DNA of 64,000 nucleotides from Larix kaempferi (GCA_027924585.1 BSBM01000461.1:4896501-4960500); one strand, 5' to 3'; counted from the first letter of the stretch, positions 35,000 through 47,189 are shown. The notes: generated from the sequence alone by a model not told the origin. A program made the numbers and translations.

Positions 35000-35880
35000 A
35001 TCTATTGAAATAAGCAAGCAGGAAAATGAGAATGATAAAAGCAACAAGTATATAATGGTTATCACTTCTTTCAACTTTGCTTAATATCCATAACAATATG
35101 AAAACTATCTTGAAAACTATTTCAATTAATTTTAATATCCATAACAATATGAAAATTATTTACATAATCTCTATGCTTTTGTACAGTTCCATTGATATCC
35201 TGACTTTCGAAGCAGTATAGTTTACATAATCTCTATGCTTTTGTCAACACAAGTTTTATGGCAATAAGTGCAATAAAACCAAAATAGACTATGGAAAGAG
35301 TGAAAGCATCAGAGCAATTGATGATCAAACTTCTTATAATTAATAGTTCAGTGACATCTATGAATAGTTCAGTAGCTAAAAAATGAGATCACGGGCAGTA
35401 TATTAAGAGCCTCAGGTGAGCAGAGCAGGGGTGATTTAACACTGGGAGAAGCTATATTCATATGAACATTTCAATACCAGCCAAGCAAACATTAAAATGG
35501 CCACAATCAACATAGAGACATGACAGCAGTGTGATAGTAGTGTTACTCACTTCTCTTTAACAAGTCCACATTTTCTCAATTTTCAAACCTCCATTGTTAA
35601 GCAATTGACACAGTGAAAATTATTAAAACCACCAAAACTCTATACCAAACTCAACCATTGCGTTACTCAATATTCCATCTTTTTTTTTCTGATTTTATCA
35701 ATCACATTTCTCCAATCTTTCAAAACATGCTTCCCTAAAAAAATGGAATCCCCATATAAGTGAAAGAATTTCATTCTTGTTTAGCATTGAAATCTAAAAC
35801 ATGAGCAATTTTGTGGATTTGTTTGTAATTCCATTGCATAAGGATCTATAATACTCACAAGTTAATTATCTAGATGTTGC
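35000..35880. other. AT-rich spacer upstream of transposase
   Basis: No coding signal. TTTACATAATCTCTATGCTTTTGT occurs twice (35159 and 35220) as a 62-bp-spaced duplication. Confidence 0.5.
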
Positions 35881-35910
35881 AGATTCTCATAGCCATGCCA
35901 AGAGTCAATA

Positions 35911-38633
35911 TTGCACATTGTACAAGGAACACAAGGAAGCGGGGGTACCCAGATACAATGCACATCATTGGATGACGAAAGGGCCCGTGTTTCAAATGAC
36001 AACATTGTTACAACAAATTTTGAGAATGGTCCTGTGGAAGATGTAGATGGTGTGGTTCCACCATCAATGACAGAGCCATCACCACCCATAGTTCCAGCAT
36101 CGCCCATTCTCCCACCATCTTCTACAGTGCAAGGTGCCATTTCAACAAAGAAAATCAGTGCAATTAGAGGATGGACCAAAGAAGACATGCTGGCTGCAAT
36201 TGACGATGTCAAATTCAAGGGGTTTTCTGTTAGAGCAGCGGCCAAAAAACATGGGATTCCACCCACGTCAATCCATTACTAGATAAATGGCCTGACCCAT
36301 ACCAAGAGGAGAGGTCCTCTTACAGTCATGACTGAACAAGAGGAGGAGGAGGTAGTGGTGTGGCGTAAGGAGATGGCCGAATTGGGACATGGGCTAGAGT
36401 TGATACAACTGAAATCAACTATTGCTCAAATCTGTCAGGGGAGGCCAAACCCATTCAAATATGGGTTTCCAGGTAAGTCTTGGTGGGCTAGTTTCAAAAA
36501 AAGGCATCCACAGCTAGTGCTACGAACTGCAGAGGGCTTGGACAGAGATAAGGCATTGAATCTACGCCCCATGGTTGTTTCCAAGTTCTATGATGCTCTT
36601 TCTTCTGCATATGAGAAACACTCTTACAGTCCAGACCATATTTGGAATTGCGACGAGACAGGGTTACAGGCAGGAAGGAATTGTGGCATGCGGGTCATTG
36701 CAAAGAGAGGGAGTAGGAATGTGCCAAATATTTTGCCCAAGAGAAGGGAGTGGATAACCATTCTATCATGTGTGAATGCAATTGGCTCAGCAATCCCAGG
36801 GTTTTATTTGTTCAAGGGAAAAACTCAGCTGCAAAACTATATCCAAAATTGTGAACCTGGGGCGTGCATGGCTGCACATCCCCATGCATGGATGACTAAA
36901 GAACATTTCCTGAATTGGCTTTGCCACTTTGCAACATCCTTACCAGGTGGTGTCTCGCTTGAAAATAGACACTTGTTGGTTTTAGATGGCCATGGCAGCC
37001 ACATTGCTGTGCAAACCATCGAGGAGGCAAACAGGTTGGGCATTGACTTGTTAACACTTCCTGCTCACACCACTCACAGGTTGCAGCCCCTGGATGTGAG
37101 TGTGTTTGGGCCTTTCAAGGCTTATTTCAGGTCGGAACGTGCTGCATGGATGGCTTAGAACCCAGGGGTAGAGGTAAAGAGGTTTGAGTTAGCTGAGCTT
37201 GCAAGCAAGGCTTTCAAAAGGGCTCTCACCCCCTCCAATATCAAGGTTGGCTTTAGGTGAACAGGTATCTGGCCATTGAATTATGATGCTCTTATGCATG
37301 ACACTGGGTGTAGCCGAGCATTTGATGTGGATGGCCAAGAAGCTGTAGCTGGCGAAGATCTTGAGGATGTCGAAGACCAATTGGATGGCCAACAAGAGGC
37401 AAATGCTGTGGACAACATCATGTCCCTTTCTCAAGGAAACTGCGAAGGAGTTGGTGCTTCTGATGATGATGAATAAGTCTACGCTACACAATTCCATGAC
37501 GATGCAGCAGAAGATAACATGGGTTTAGGTGGTCCAGCTGGCACACAAATGATTCTGGGGCAAATATAATTGTGGTCGATGGTTGTCGTAGTCTAGGCAA
37601 CAATAATGACACATTGACAGTGCCAACCCAATTATCTCAACCATCATGGATGGAAAAGGCCATGATGAACTTGAACAGACACATTGGTGGTTCCACCAGC
37701 GATAAATGCATGAACATGCCTTCGCAGCCAGATGAGATTGTCCATTTTTATGTTGATGGTGGGTTGGTAGAAGATCCTAGCATAGACAATGAGGATGCAG
37801 CTGAAGAATATACTGCAGCAGAAGAACCTCTCATAGCTAAAGAACCACTGCCAGGGAACACACCAAGGCTTGGCAGATTCCTAAAGTTGCCAATGGAGAG
37901 AGTATCAACGCAAGGAAGGGAAGGACAGATAGACATTCTTCGATTGGGCCGGAGTTCACAACTGCTCACTTCAGAAGAGTACATGAGCCTCTTAGTTGAA
38001 TCTGAACACAAGAAACATGCTTTGCAGGAATTAAAACAAAGGAAGAAAGATCTTGCAAAGGAAAAAAAGGAAGCAAGGATGATTGCAGCTAGACAGTGGG
38101 CACAGGAAAGGATTGCAAGAGAGGCTAATCGACAAGAAAAAGCACACTAGAAGCAGTTGGCAAGGAAAGAAAAGGAAGCGAGGAAGGTACAGCAGATGAA
38201 CCAAAATAATGCATCACATATGGAGGAAAGGAATGTGATGGCTGATACTCCAAGAACAACCAGTGAAAGGAACATGATGAAAGCATCATTAGAAGCATTT
38301 GCAAGCAGTGCACGATTCTACCAGGATATTATTAACATTCAGATACCCCGCTATAATCATGCAGGTTTACACCCCGCCTCTATTCCTACTACTGCAGGGT
38401 CCCATCCTATGTTAGGTTATCCAACACCAGCAAATATTTCAGGGGTCCCATGCACTAGTCAGGCCTATGGCTATTCAATTCCTCCTTGGTTGCAAGGAGT
38501 AAATTGGCCTCAATCTATTTCCACCAACCCCACCCTTCCTAATCAAACATGTTCGGTACGGTCACCCTACTTGTCTCAAGCTGGAAACCCTACAAGAAAT
38601 GATGTGGGAGGTGACGAACCTTTTGAAGAATAG
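35911..38633 (+). pseudogene. Pogo/Tigger-type DDE transposase, broken
   Basis: Cut-and-paste transposase of the Tc1/mariner superfamily. In order: N-terminal Pro/Ser-rich leader; psq/CENP-B-type helix-turn-helix (WTKEDMLAAIDDVKFKGFSV, then RAAAKKHGIPPTSIHY); second DNA-binding part (GFPGKSWWASFKKRHPQLVL); DDE core with CDETG (about 36652), LLVLDGHGSH (about 36977) and TTHRLQPLDVSVFGPF (about 37070), giving the Asp-Asp-Asp triad; then an acidic stretch and a Lys/Glu-rich coiled tail (LTSEEYMSLLVESEHKK ...). Frame lesions: TAG at 36280, TAG at 37156, TGA at 37258, TAA at 37474, a frameshift near 37545, TAG at 38148. Otherwise the reading is continuous with no introns. No terminal inverted repeats were found by eye. 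Confidence 0.88.
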
Positions 38634-38745
38634 GGTATCCCGTGTATAGACCAACCAAATGGTATTTTGTGATCAATGCATTTTCTTTTTGTGTAGCCCC
38701 AATCAAGCATGGTGAGGGCTTGATATAACCTAAATCCCAGTCATT

Positions 38746-38830
38746 GACATCTACTGCAAACAGAGGCATTGTTTTGACATCTACTTCAGACAGAGGCATT
38801 GTTTCGACATCTACTTCAGATAGAGTTATT
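38746..38830. repeat. 30-bp tandem repeat, three copies
   Basis: GACATCTACTTCAGACAGAG plus GCATTGTTTC, three imperfect copies just downstream of the transposase pseudogene. Confidence 0.85.
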
Positions 38831-38990
38831 GTATTTGTATTTCAGTACTATTGCTATAAAGTGCAGTTGGTTTATTATAAATGAGTAGTTCTTATTTATT
38901 TATGTTTGTTTCCATAAACAAGGAAGTTAACCATAACAAGGAAGGTAACCATAACAGTCACTCAAAAATCATAAATATTCACTCACCCAT

Positions 38991-40080
38991 CTACTTATTT
39001 TGCAGCCTCAAACAGTAATATCAAGATGAATATCAAGTTCAAAAACATACTGCTGCAAAATTACCAGAAACATAACCAAAATCTTAATTGAACCATAATT
39101 GAAGCAACATTCAACCAACAAACATTCACACTATATATAACAGTGAGCATAGCCATAATTGAACCAGCATTCAACCAACATTCACACTATATTTCAAATC
39201 CACAACATTTTCATATCCACGAGGGGCCATGCCAAACTGAATATCCACATCATCTACTTATTTTGAAGCCTCAAACAGTAATATAAAGATGAATATCAAG
39301 TTCAAAAACATACTGCTGCAAAATTACCAGAAACATAACCAAAATCATAATTGAACCATAATTGAACCAGCATTCAACCAACAAACATTCACACTATATA
39401 TTACAGCGAGCATAACCATAATTGAACCAGCATTCAACTAACCAACCATTGAATTTCCTCTCGAGCATAAGCCTACCTTGTTGCTAAGAAATGGATGTGT
39501 TGTTGCTTGCTATTAGTTCTTCTTGTCTTCTTAATATCCTATGGATTTCATAAAATTCACATAAAGGACATCGACTAAGATGGGTGTGGTTGCCTACAGT
39601 TCCCATAATTCCCAATGGTTGGGCCAAAACCCCTTCTTGAATATATGGTGGTCCTAATTCCAAGGGAACCTTTGCAAATTGAAGCCCAATTCAACCCTTG
39701 TACCCAATAAATTCACAATGACCCTTATAACCAAATTTGAATAAAAAATATGTCTCAAGCAATTATGCAGCCAACTATCAACCTTAATGTAAACAACTCA
39801 TTCATAAATAATAATACAACAAAAGCAAGGGAAATATGCAAGGTTGCTTAAGTCTTATTGTAGCCTTTACTTCTTTTGTAGCCTCAAACAGGAATATAAA
39901 GATGAATATCAAGTTCTAAAACCTATGCTGCAAATTTTTCAAAATCTTATTGCAATATTGCTCCCAGTTACAACTAATCTACAGTAAGCATATCCAGAAT
40001 TCAACCAGCAAACTTTCGCAATAAATTTCATATCGGCAACATTTTCATATCCCACGGGGCCATGCAAATTTCATTTCCAC
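38991..40080. repeat. 263-bp tandem repeat plus later partial copy
   Basis: A block beginning CTACTTATTTTG(C/A)AGCCTCAAAC and containing GATGAATATCAAGTTC, ACTGCTGCAAAATTACCAG and CATTCAACCAACA starts at about 38991 and 39254. A more diverged copy begins near 39866 and its far end (CAACATTTTCATATCC...GGGGCCATGC) is at about 40030. No coding content. Confidence 0.85.
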
Positions 40081-40205
40081 ATCATTCAGAAACCTACTGC
40101 TGCAAAATGACTTAAATTAATAGAATCAAATTCATTTATCCACCCAATATTTGTCTGCCAAAACCAAACGCAAACATCATTCACCCACCCAATTGTGCAT
40201 ACCAT

Positions 40206-40350
40206 GCCAAAACCAAAAACCCCTCAACCACCACATTTGCAAAATTGTGACCGCATATGCCCAAATACACCTCAACCACCACATTTGCAAAATTGTGACC
40301 GCATATGCCCAAAAACGCCAAATATATGCCCAAAAACGCCAAATATAAGC
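40206..40350. repeat. Short tandem repeats, units about 48 and 21 bp
   Basis: CCTCAACCACCACATTTGCA followed by AAATTGTGACCGCATATGCC occurs twice in tandem (about 40216 and 40264), then AATATATGCCCAAAAACGCC-type words repeat. Confidence 0.8.
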
Positions 40351-40781
40351 TGTAGAAAAACAAAGAATCCCATACGAAACCTTCCAAGGCCAACCCTAAA
40401 CAACAAACAAGTATACAACTGTATAATTACCCAAAGAGAAACCGGTGGAAGCCATTTCAGGCAAGCTGTTTATACCAGTTTTTCGGACCCTGTCCCAAGT
40501 TACAATTACGCACATAGAGCCAGAACCGTAGCAACTTCCTTAGAACCAGAGACACCCAACGCGGGTGTGAAAAAAGCGTTCAATTCAGCAGCAACCAGAA
40601 CCACATTACACAATCGCAGGCAGTTCAACACGCCATTTGCCATTTTATCAGGGCTTCACCACTGTATAAAAACAGTAACCAGACAGGGTCCGAAAAACTA
40701 ATCAACACTAACCCATAATTGCACTTGCAAACTGCCAGACAAACCCAAGAAACCACAGAAAAGTCAAGACAACCCTACCCG

Positions 40782-41060
40782 AGCCAAAGTGTTAACGAAA
40801 ACTTCCATGACGAGATGTGAAGTGTTAAAAAAACACTGTGGAAGTGTTAAAAAACACTGTGGAGAAGCTGGTAGGAAACCCCATCCATTGCAGGATGCAG
40901 AGCCGAAGGCCATTGAATATGCAAAGCCGAGGGACAAACACAATACAGACAGGAAAACACATCCAACCACCGAGAAAACGAGCCAAAGAGTTAACGACAT
41001 CCATGAAGCGACGTGGAGTGTTAATAAACACTGTACAGAAGCTGGTAGGAAACCCTACCT
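40782..41060. repeat. ~198-bp direct duplication with AGTGTT/AACACT hairpins
   Basis: GAGCCAAAG(T/A)GTTAACGA...AGTGTTAA(A/T)AAACACTGT...GAAGCTGGTAGGAAACC occurs at about 40782 and 40980. The first copy has the hairpin AGTGTT-AAAAA-AACACT twice. The area to 41.6 kb is GC- and CpG-richer than its surroundings; open frames on the minus strand there have no recognised domain. Confidence 0.75.
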
Positions 41061-41429
41061 GTAGCATGCCTGCCGAAGGAAGAAACCGCCGTCACCAACC
41101 TTCATGACCCCGCAGCCAGCACAGGAGGATGCAAATAGTGCGACACTCAGGATAGCCAACACGGAGATTGGTGCACCAAGGAGAATGCCCACCGAACGAA
41201 GCCACCAGCCGAACAAGTCTGCAAACCATGCGAACCGAACCAGAAGAGGAGGAATGCCAACCAAAACGGGGATAAGGGTGTGAGTCGAAGGGTTCTGCGC
41301 AGCTTCGTCAACAGCACGGAGGTGTTCAACCATTGACGTAGGCCTGCGCGGGCAATGGAGCCCCAGCGGACCACTACTGGGATGTCGAAACGGCCACACA
41401 CCGGACCCGCACAACATTACATATGGAGG

Positions 41430-42280
41430 TAGAGCAGCCCGGGCAAAACGCGAAAATGGAAACCCTAAACCTCACCTACACCCTAAAAAGTTCCCTTTGT
41501 ATGTGCTGGACATGCGTCGGCAGCCATTGGACCCCTGTCATACAGTGAACGTGGATTGCCAAGTGTCCGTTGACGTATTCTCATGAACCCCGCACCACAA
41601 TTGGTGTCCCTCCCTAGCGTTTAAGTAACTCCTATTCAAATATTGTTATTATTAATAGCATTGACTTCTTGTCGCTTGTATTTTGACGATTTCATCTGAT
41701 TTGTGGATACCAGGTTAATAACTGCGGCGCCAGCAGGAATGAACTTTTCGATATATTCTTTGTTAATCCTTCTTCGAGAAGGATTTGCCTAAGAATCTGT
41801 TGCAGCTAATACGTGTACGGTCCCTCTTTTGCAGTGACGATGGCATAGGGAGTCCAAATCCTATCGTAAATCGGGTTGCTACTTTAATGAACGCAGCGGA
41901 ATCATAAAAAGTAGAAACGTTTTATGAACAAAATCCGACTCAACTTTCTAGAAAGCGATAGCCTTTTTTAATAATAATCTTGATACTTCGTAGATCCACG
42001 GTGAAGATAATCTATGATAACTACCCTATGCCGATTCAGCAGGAGTCGTATAAGGGTTAACTAAAACGCTCCCCACTCGCGATTCGTAATTTTGTAATTT
42101 TGTGGATCAGGTAGTTTTAAAATTGGATAATTAATTTAAAACAAGTAATTTCGATTGTAGAAAGAAGAAATTATAAAATTGTGAAAATAATAATTTCTAG
42201 TCAGAATTTTAACCAATTTTTATCAAAAAAAAATCTCTGGGCGTTTTGGTTGTCTTTTATCCTACCTGATCCACCTCTCC
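41430..42280. other. Non-coding region
   Basis: No gene recognised. Contains a perfect 9-bp-arm hairpin at 41765-41785. Confidence 0.45.
41765..41785. other. Perfect short hairpin
   Basis: AATCCTTCT-TCG-AGAAGGATT, 9-bp arms and a 3-base loop. No T-run follows on either strand. Confidence 0.7.
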
Positions 42281-42301
42281 TTCTTCTCTGTCGTGTGTGT
42301 A

Positions 42302-42334
42302 GTGTGTGTATGTATATATTATATATATACACAC
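42302..42334. repeat. TG/TA/CA palindromic microsatellite
   Basis: GTGTGTGTATGTATATATTA runs into TATATATACACAC, an almost self-complementary stretch. Confidence 0.7.
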
Positions 42335-42437
42335 TTGCTCGCACTCTCCCACTGCCCTAAGCATTCAAAATAGTATTTTTAGGTGCAGCAATTTTCAGTT
42401 GTTTATTACAGTTATTTTATAGAATTAAATCATGATA

Positions 42438-42614
42438 TTTGTGTATGTTTTTTCTGGAATTTACTGTGTCTAAGTTTAAGGATCCACGGGTTTATAGTGA
42501 ACTTTTTACTCATTTTCACAGTTTCAACCAGATTGTGAAGATGAATGGAAAGTCTACTCAAACTAGTCGATTCTGATTAAACTTTGACAGTGAATTCCAG
42601 AAAAACATACACAA
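42438..42614. repeat. 177-bp imperfect hairpin (foldback element or small-RNA precursor)
   Basis: TTTGTGTATGTTTTTTCTGG at 42438 pairs with CCAGAAAAACATACACAA ending 42614; pairing continues through GAATTTACTGTGTC/GACAGTGAATTC and AAGTTTAA/TTAAACTT, with weaker matching through CTCATTTTCACAGTTT against AGATTGTGAAGATGAATG near the centre at about 42526. Outer ~30 bp pair almost perfectly. No ORF, no clear target duplication. Confidence 0.75.
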
Positions 42615-42639
42615 TGTTAATACACTGTCAAAATCTACA

Positions 42640-43800
42640 TACTAAGATAAATCATATTCGACAAAGTTGGGCAATAATCTCTTTGATTTAACGAAAATGG
42701 AGTTCTTTTTAAGTATGAGATGAGCAGTTAACAAGTCTTATTCCATATATGACCATTTGAAAACATATACTCAGAAATTTATACTAATGACGTGCCCCCG
42801 GGGCGTTTACTGAGACTTGGATATATTTCAAGGTTTTGGGCTTAGCGTGTTTCAAAGTTTGAAATGGTGATTGGCATTTTTCAATGCAAAAGCCAAAGCA
42901 CCACCCAGAATTTTCTGTTCAACATCTAATCCAGCAGACCACACAAGAGAGTAGCGTTCGAGAGGTTGAATCTTACCATCACAGCATGCATGATTTGGCA
43001 AATTAGGTGCTCCACTAACTATAACATTAATAATTGGAGTTTGCTTTTTTTTTTAATTTTATAATCACTTTTGTCCATTCTGAAACCTTTGTTGAAATAA
43101 TAGTTTTTCAAGATTCAAATTGCAAACCCTTAAAACCCTTAGACATCCCAAATATACAATTCCAATAACATATATAATTCCAATAATATATATGTACAAT
43201 TTCAACAATCTCAGCCAGTACCAATTAAAAAATCTTTGAAAAAAACGAATGTTTAGGTTACACAGTCAGGTACCATACTAAAATCACAAATGCCGGATGC
43301 ATACTGCTTTTTCTTAGCGGTATGCATGAAAATTAAGTCGATGGGTTCACTCTCTTTTTCTTTACTCATCTTACTTTTAAGTTGGCGTTAAAATGTCCTT
43401 TTGCAAGAGTCAACAACTGTAAAATCATATTCTTCAATTGATAAACACAATTGTGTGGATGTTATGAATGCTGTTGCTGCTCTCAGTTATGTTGTTGTCA
43501 CTTCAGGATGTAAATTGAAGTTCATCACAATCTGCAGGTAGGTTTTTCCATTTGTAAAACCAGTCGTTTTCGACAGACTTTCTCTGAATTATATTTTGTA
43601 GAAAATGATTTTGATAAGATCGCTTTAGTTGTGAGATTGGCTCTCTCTGAGAAGTTTCATGGGATTTCTATTTTCGTTTTCTGTCCTTTTGGTGTGATTT
43701 CGAATCAGCATTATCTACTATTTAAGACTAATGTGTTAAAACAGTGAAATTATTTGTTGTACTTTTACAGTGTTGGTATTTTTGTAATGAAATTTTATTA
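42640..43800. other. Non-coding region
   Basis: No gene or repeat recognised apart from a short ATATATAATTCCAATAA duplication near 43170. Confidence 0.4.
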
Positions 43801-43825
43801 GCTCAGAGGTACTCTACAGTCCAGT

Positions 43826-44115
43826 TTGAGGGAGATTTTGTTAATGAGTGTTTGTTGTAGAGTAACAAAATAATACAAAGTAAACAAAAAAGAATAATAC
43901 AAATTAAAAAGTAATAAATATTATATCGGCCATAAACAAAAAAAAATACAAAGTCAAAAGTAAATATGAGGGAGATCTTGTAACGTTTGTCAAGTAACAA
44001 AATAATACAAAGTAAACAAAAAAGAATAATACAAAGTAAAAATAATAAATATTATGTTGGCCATAAACAAAAAAGAATAATACAAAGTAAAAAGTAAAAA
44101 TGAGGGAGATAGTGT
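43826..44115. repeat. AT-rich tandem duplication, ~135-140 bp
   Basis: GAGGGAGAT recurs at about 43828, 43969 and 44102, each followed by AAGTAACAAAATAATACAAAG-like sequence and ATAAATATTAT(A/G)T(C/T)GGCCATAAAC. The minus-strand frames (FYFVLFFFVYG type) are by-products. Confidence 0.85.
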
Positions 44116-44474
44116 AATACCTCACCCCAGATTTGCACCTCCAGAGATTTGATTCATTCCTCTAGACGCTGTTATCTTGTACAAACTTGGTATTGTTGTT
44201 CTTATTTTTTCAAATGCATTTTGTTTCTTCTATGCCTTTCTTTACTTGGTTGTCACTTGTTTTGGTGGTATGGTCTTCTTTCTTCTTGTTACTGTCCTTT
44301 TTCCTTAAGTTTTTTACTTTACTTTCATTTTTATTTATTGAGGTAACATTATCCTTCTTTTATTTCGTCATCTTTTTTTCTATTTTCTACACGGTTTGTT
44401 AATGCTTTATATATTTTCTTACTTCAAAAGCATATAAGATTTTCTTATTTTCAGGGCTTTTCTCTTTGGGTTAT

Positions 44475-44625
44475 TAGTGTTAGAATTGGGCATTTCTTAT
44501 TAGTTTTTGTTCTCCTTGTGTTATTAGTATTAGTGTTAGAATTGGGCATTTTTAGGGCTTTTTGTCATTTGTTCTTGTTCTCTTTGTGTCATCAATGTTA
44601 GAATTGGGCATTTCTAGGGCTTTCA
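44475..44625. repeat. Short tandem repeat, unit 54-64 bp
   Basis: GTTAGAATTGGGCATTTNT occurs three times (about 44480, 44534, 44597), each followed by TTGTTCTC(C/T)TTGTGT(T/C)AT. Confidence 0.85.
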
Positions 44626-44629
44626 TCTT

Positions 44630-46190
44630 CACTTGTTGCTTCCTTCTTTTGTTATTTACCATCATAATTTTTTACTTCCTCAATGGTTGTTTCTTTTTGG
44701 CATTTTAAGTTCTTTTTCTATCCTTCATTTTGGATTTGGTCTTTGGTGTATGATCATTGAGGACTTTTGAAATCTTAGTTGATTCCTCTCGGTAGGGTAT
44801 TTTCCATCCAAAGTTTCATTTAAGGTACTATTTGGCTAAAAGATTTGTAGGATCATGATATTCCAACTTTAAGAACATAAAATTAGTCTATTGTTGACTT
44901 ATGCTTTCTCAACTAATACTTCTATATACTATATTTCATGAAATGTTCTCATATTCTCCTACCTAAGTCTATGAGGGTTATCATAATACTTTTTTGTGTT
45001 TCTTATAACTAGAGTGGTTATTTTCTACCACCATGTGTTTACATTATTATCACAATCACTCATGAATTTCAATTGCATGCCTCCATATCATAGCACAACC
45101 ATATTGCATGTTTTAGCATCATAACACAAGTGAATTCATGTGCTTTACCCTATCTTTTTCTTATAGGTAGATTAACAATTACATGGGATACCCTGCCATT
45201 AGAATATCACCTTACGTATGATGGCTTCATCTGAGCTAACTCTTGATGATGATCCAACAAGAGATCCTAAGGTATAGCTATATAAGTTCATTGATTAAAT
45301 TATATAGGGTCAGTGCAAGCTAATGAGGGTCACTTTTGGCGCGTTAGATGCAATAGAAAACTGAAAAAGCAGGCATCCCTCAACTTACTTGGATTTTTTG
45401 ATCTACTTACGCAAGATATCTTGCATTGAGTAAAAAAGATGAAATGTAGGAAATTGAATCACGTTTCTGAATATATAACTTTTATGTATTGAAAATTTGC
45501 ATAGCTATGTCAAGTTTCATTTTTCCTAACAGACACTTTTTATTTTTCAGGCTAATGATAAGGTATATGTTTTTGTGGGTAGAGCCTTTGAGGGCCTAAA
45601 TGATGGAATCAAGCTACAAAAATCGGCATACATGTAGAGAACACATAGCACTTGTGCACCATTATTTTTCGAAAATTAAATTAGTAATTTTATAATTTTT
45701 TTATAATTGTCTAAGTGATCAAACCTCGAAAATAGTACCTCTTTTGTGGGTAGAGCCTTTGAAGGTCTTAATGCAAAAATCTTGAAATGGGTTTTTCATA
45801 GAACGTGGAGGTTAGTGTCCTCTTGTGCTCCATACAATTTTTTTTTGAAATGATGGAGAATTGAAAAAGTTATGGAAGAAACACTGACAGTGTGTTTCAC
45901 GAGTTAAGGAGGTAGGATAGAAAAGAAATTGAAAGAAAATAGAAAAAATTAATATTTCAAAATAAAAGTTACATATTTGGAATCTGCAGAAAAAATGCTA
46001 TTTGTGTCTAAGATTTCGTCAAAAATGACTCTGTGTAGCATATTGTAACGAGTGGCTAAGCACAGACTTCTCCAGAAACTGGAAGAAATACCCAATTAGC
46101 TTTGGTTTTTCATTAACATAGCACAGGTTTGGAATTACCGAAGCAAACTCCAAAGCATACACATAGGATTATTGTTGACATGTGAGCATG
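44630..46190. other. Non-coding region with repeat-family fragments
   Basis: TTTTGTGGGTAGAGCCTTTGA occurs at about 45567 and 45743, marking a diverged duplication of ~175 bp. 45276-45360 shares two blocks with 61.7-61.9 kb (see findings). A possible tiny exon (MASSELTLDDDPTRDPK, 45223-45273, followed by GTATAG) is seen but has no partner. Confidence 0.45.
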
Positions 46191-46236
46191 TGACTCGGCC
46201 TATTTAAATTCAAAAATATTGCCGCACTTTTAGATG

Positions 46237-46370
46237 TACATAACGCGTACGTGTTATATAATTACTTAACGTGTGCGCGTTATATAACTACTTAACGCGT
46301 ACGCGTTATATAACTACATAACACGTACGCGTTATATAGTTACAAAACGCGCCCGCGTTATTCAAATCAT
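46237..46370. repeat. ~28-bp tandem repeat with ACGCGTACGCGT palindromes
   Basis: Four to five copies of TAACGCGTACGCGTTATATAACTAC-like units (written here in short: core AACGCGTACGCGTT). Each core is self-complementary and CpG-dense in an otherwise AT-rich area. Similar motifs recur at 49,960-50,035 and 61,565-61,690. Confidence 0.9.
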
Positions 46371-46379
46371 AAAATACAT

Positions 46380-46510
46380 GTTTAATACTTGAGAAAGAGG
46401 GGGTGTAGAAGACTCAAGGGAATTTTTGTTTAATATTTGAGAAAGGGTGGGGAAGGGTCAAGGGAATCTATGGTTAATATTTAATAGGGGTGGGAAAGGG
46501 TCAAGGGTTT
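46380..46510. repeat. ~55-bp tandem repeat, three copies
   Basis: GTTTAATA(C/T)TTGAGAAAG...AAG(A)(G/C)TCAAGGG repeats from about 46379, 46428 and 46470. Confidence 0.8.
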
Positions 46511-47122
46511 AGAAGGATGTTGGAAGCTTGAGTGGGGAGGGATGAAGGGAATGAGAACATGATGGGCTATAGGGGGTGAAGGGAAGTGGAGCTTGGGAGC
46601 ACTATTAGGAGTAGAATATGTTTTGAAGAGGTATAGGGTTAGAAGTTGAAAGTGAGACTTGAGTGACAAGGGGGAATGGATGGAGGCAAGGGGGATGTGA
46701 GAGAGAAATAAAGAATACAAGGGGGGGGAGACATAGAGTGAGGGAGGGAGAGGGACAATGGGGAGGAATGGATTTGGAGGGAGTGAGAGATAGATAGGGA
46801 TAGAACGAAATAAGAGATAGGAAGAGAGGGATAGAAAGTGTTGGTGGGAGACATGCAAGGAATGGTGGCGATGGAGAGAGAGAGAGAGAGAGAATATGAG
46901 AGGAGGGGGAAGGGACATAAAGTGTGTGTGAGAGAGGGAGTGATGGAGAGATTGGGATAGGTTGAGGGAAAGATAAGATGAGGGAGGGATAGAAGGTGAG
47001 AGACAGGCGATGAGAGAGGGAGGGAGAGAAGGTAGGGTGAGAGATGGAGGGAGAAAGTTGGAGATAGATATGGATGGAGGGGGGATGGGTTTGAGAATGG
47101 AAAGTGACATAATGTGTGTGTG

Positions 47123-47156
<34 letters not shown>

Positions 47157-47185
47157 ATGGTTGGGGAGAGAGAGACTAGAGGGAG
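46511..47185 (+). repeat. GA-rich (polypurine) tract
   Basis: Strongly purine-rich plus strand made of GGGAGG, GAGAGAG and GGGATAG words, including perfect GA runs at about 46874-46892 and 47127-47152. Long open frames on the minus strand (Ser/Pro/Leu-rich) come from composition. Confidence 0.9.
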
Positions 47186-47189
47186 TTGT

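Noticed and set aside
41055-41417. GC-rich minus-strand frame (120 codons) as a gene
   Set aside because: No recognised domain, overlapping frames of similar length on both strands, and it spans part of a duplicated repeat.
42302-42334. TATATAT stretch as a promoter
   Set aside because: It is a palindromic microsatellite and no gene follows on either strand.
45223-45275. First exon of a gene (MASSELTLDDDPTRDPK)
   Set aside because: No downstream exon can be joined convincingly and the surrounding sequence belongs to a repeat.
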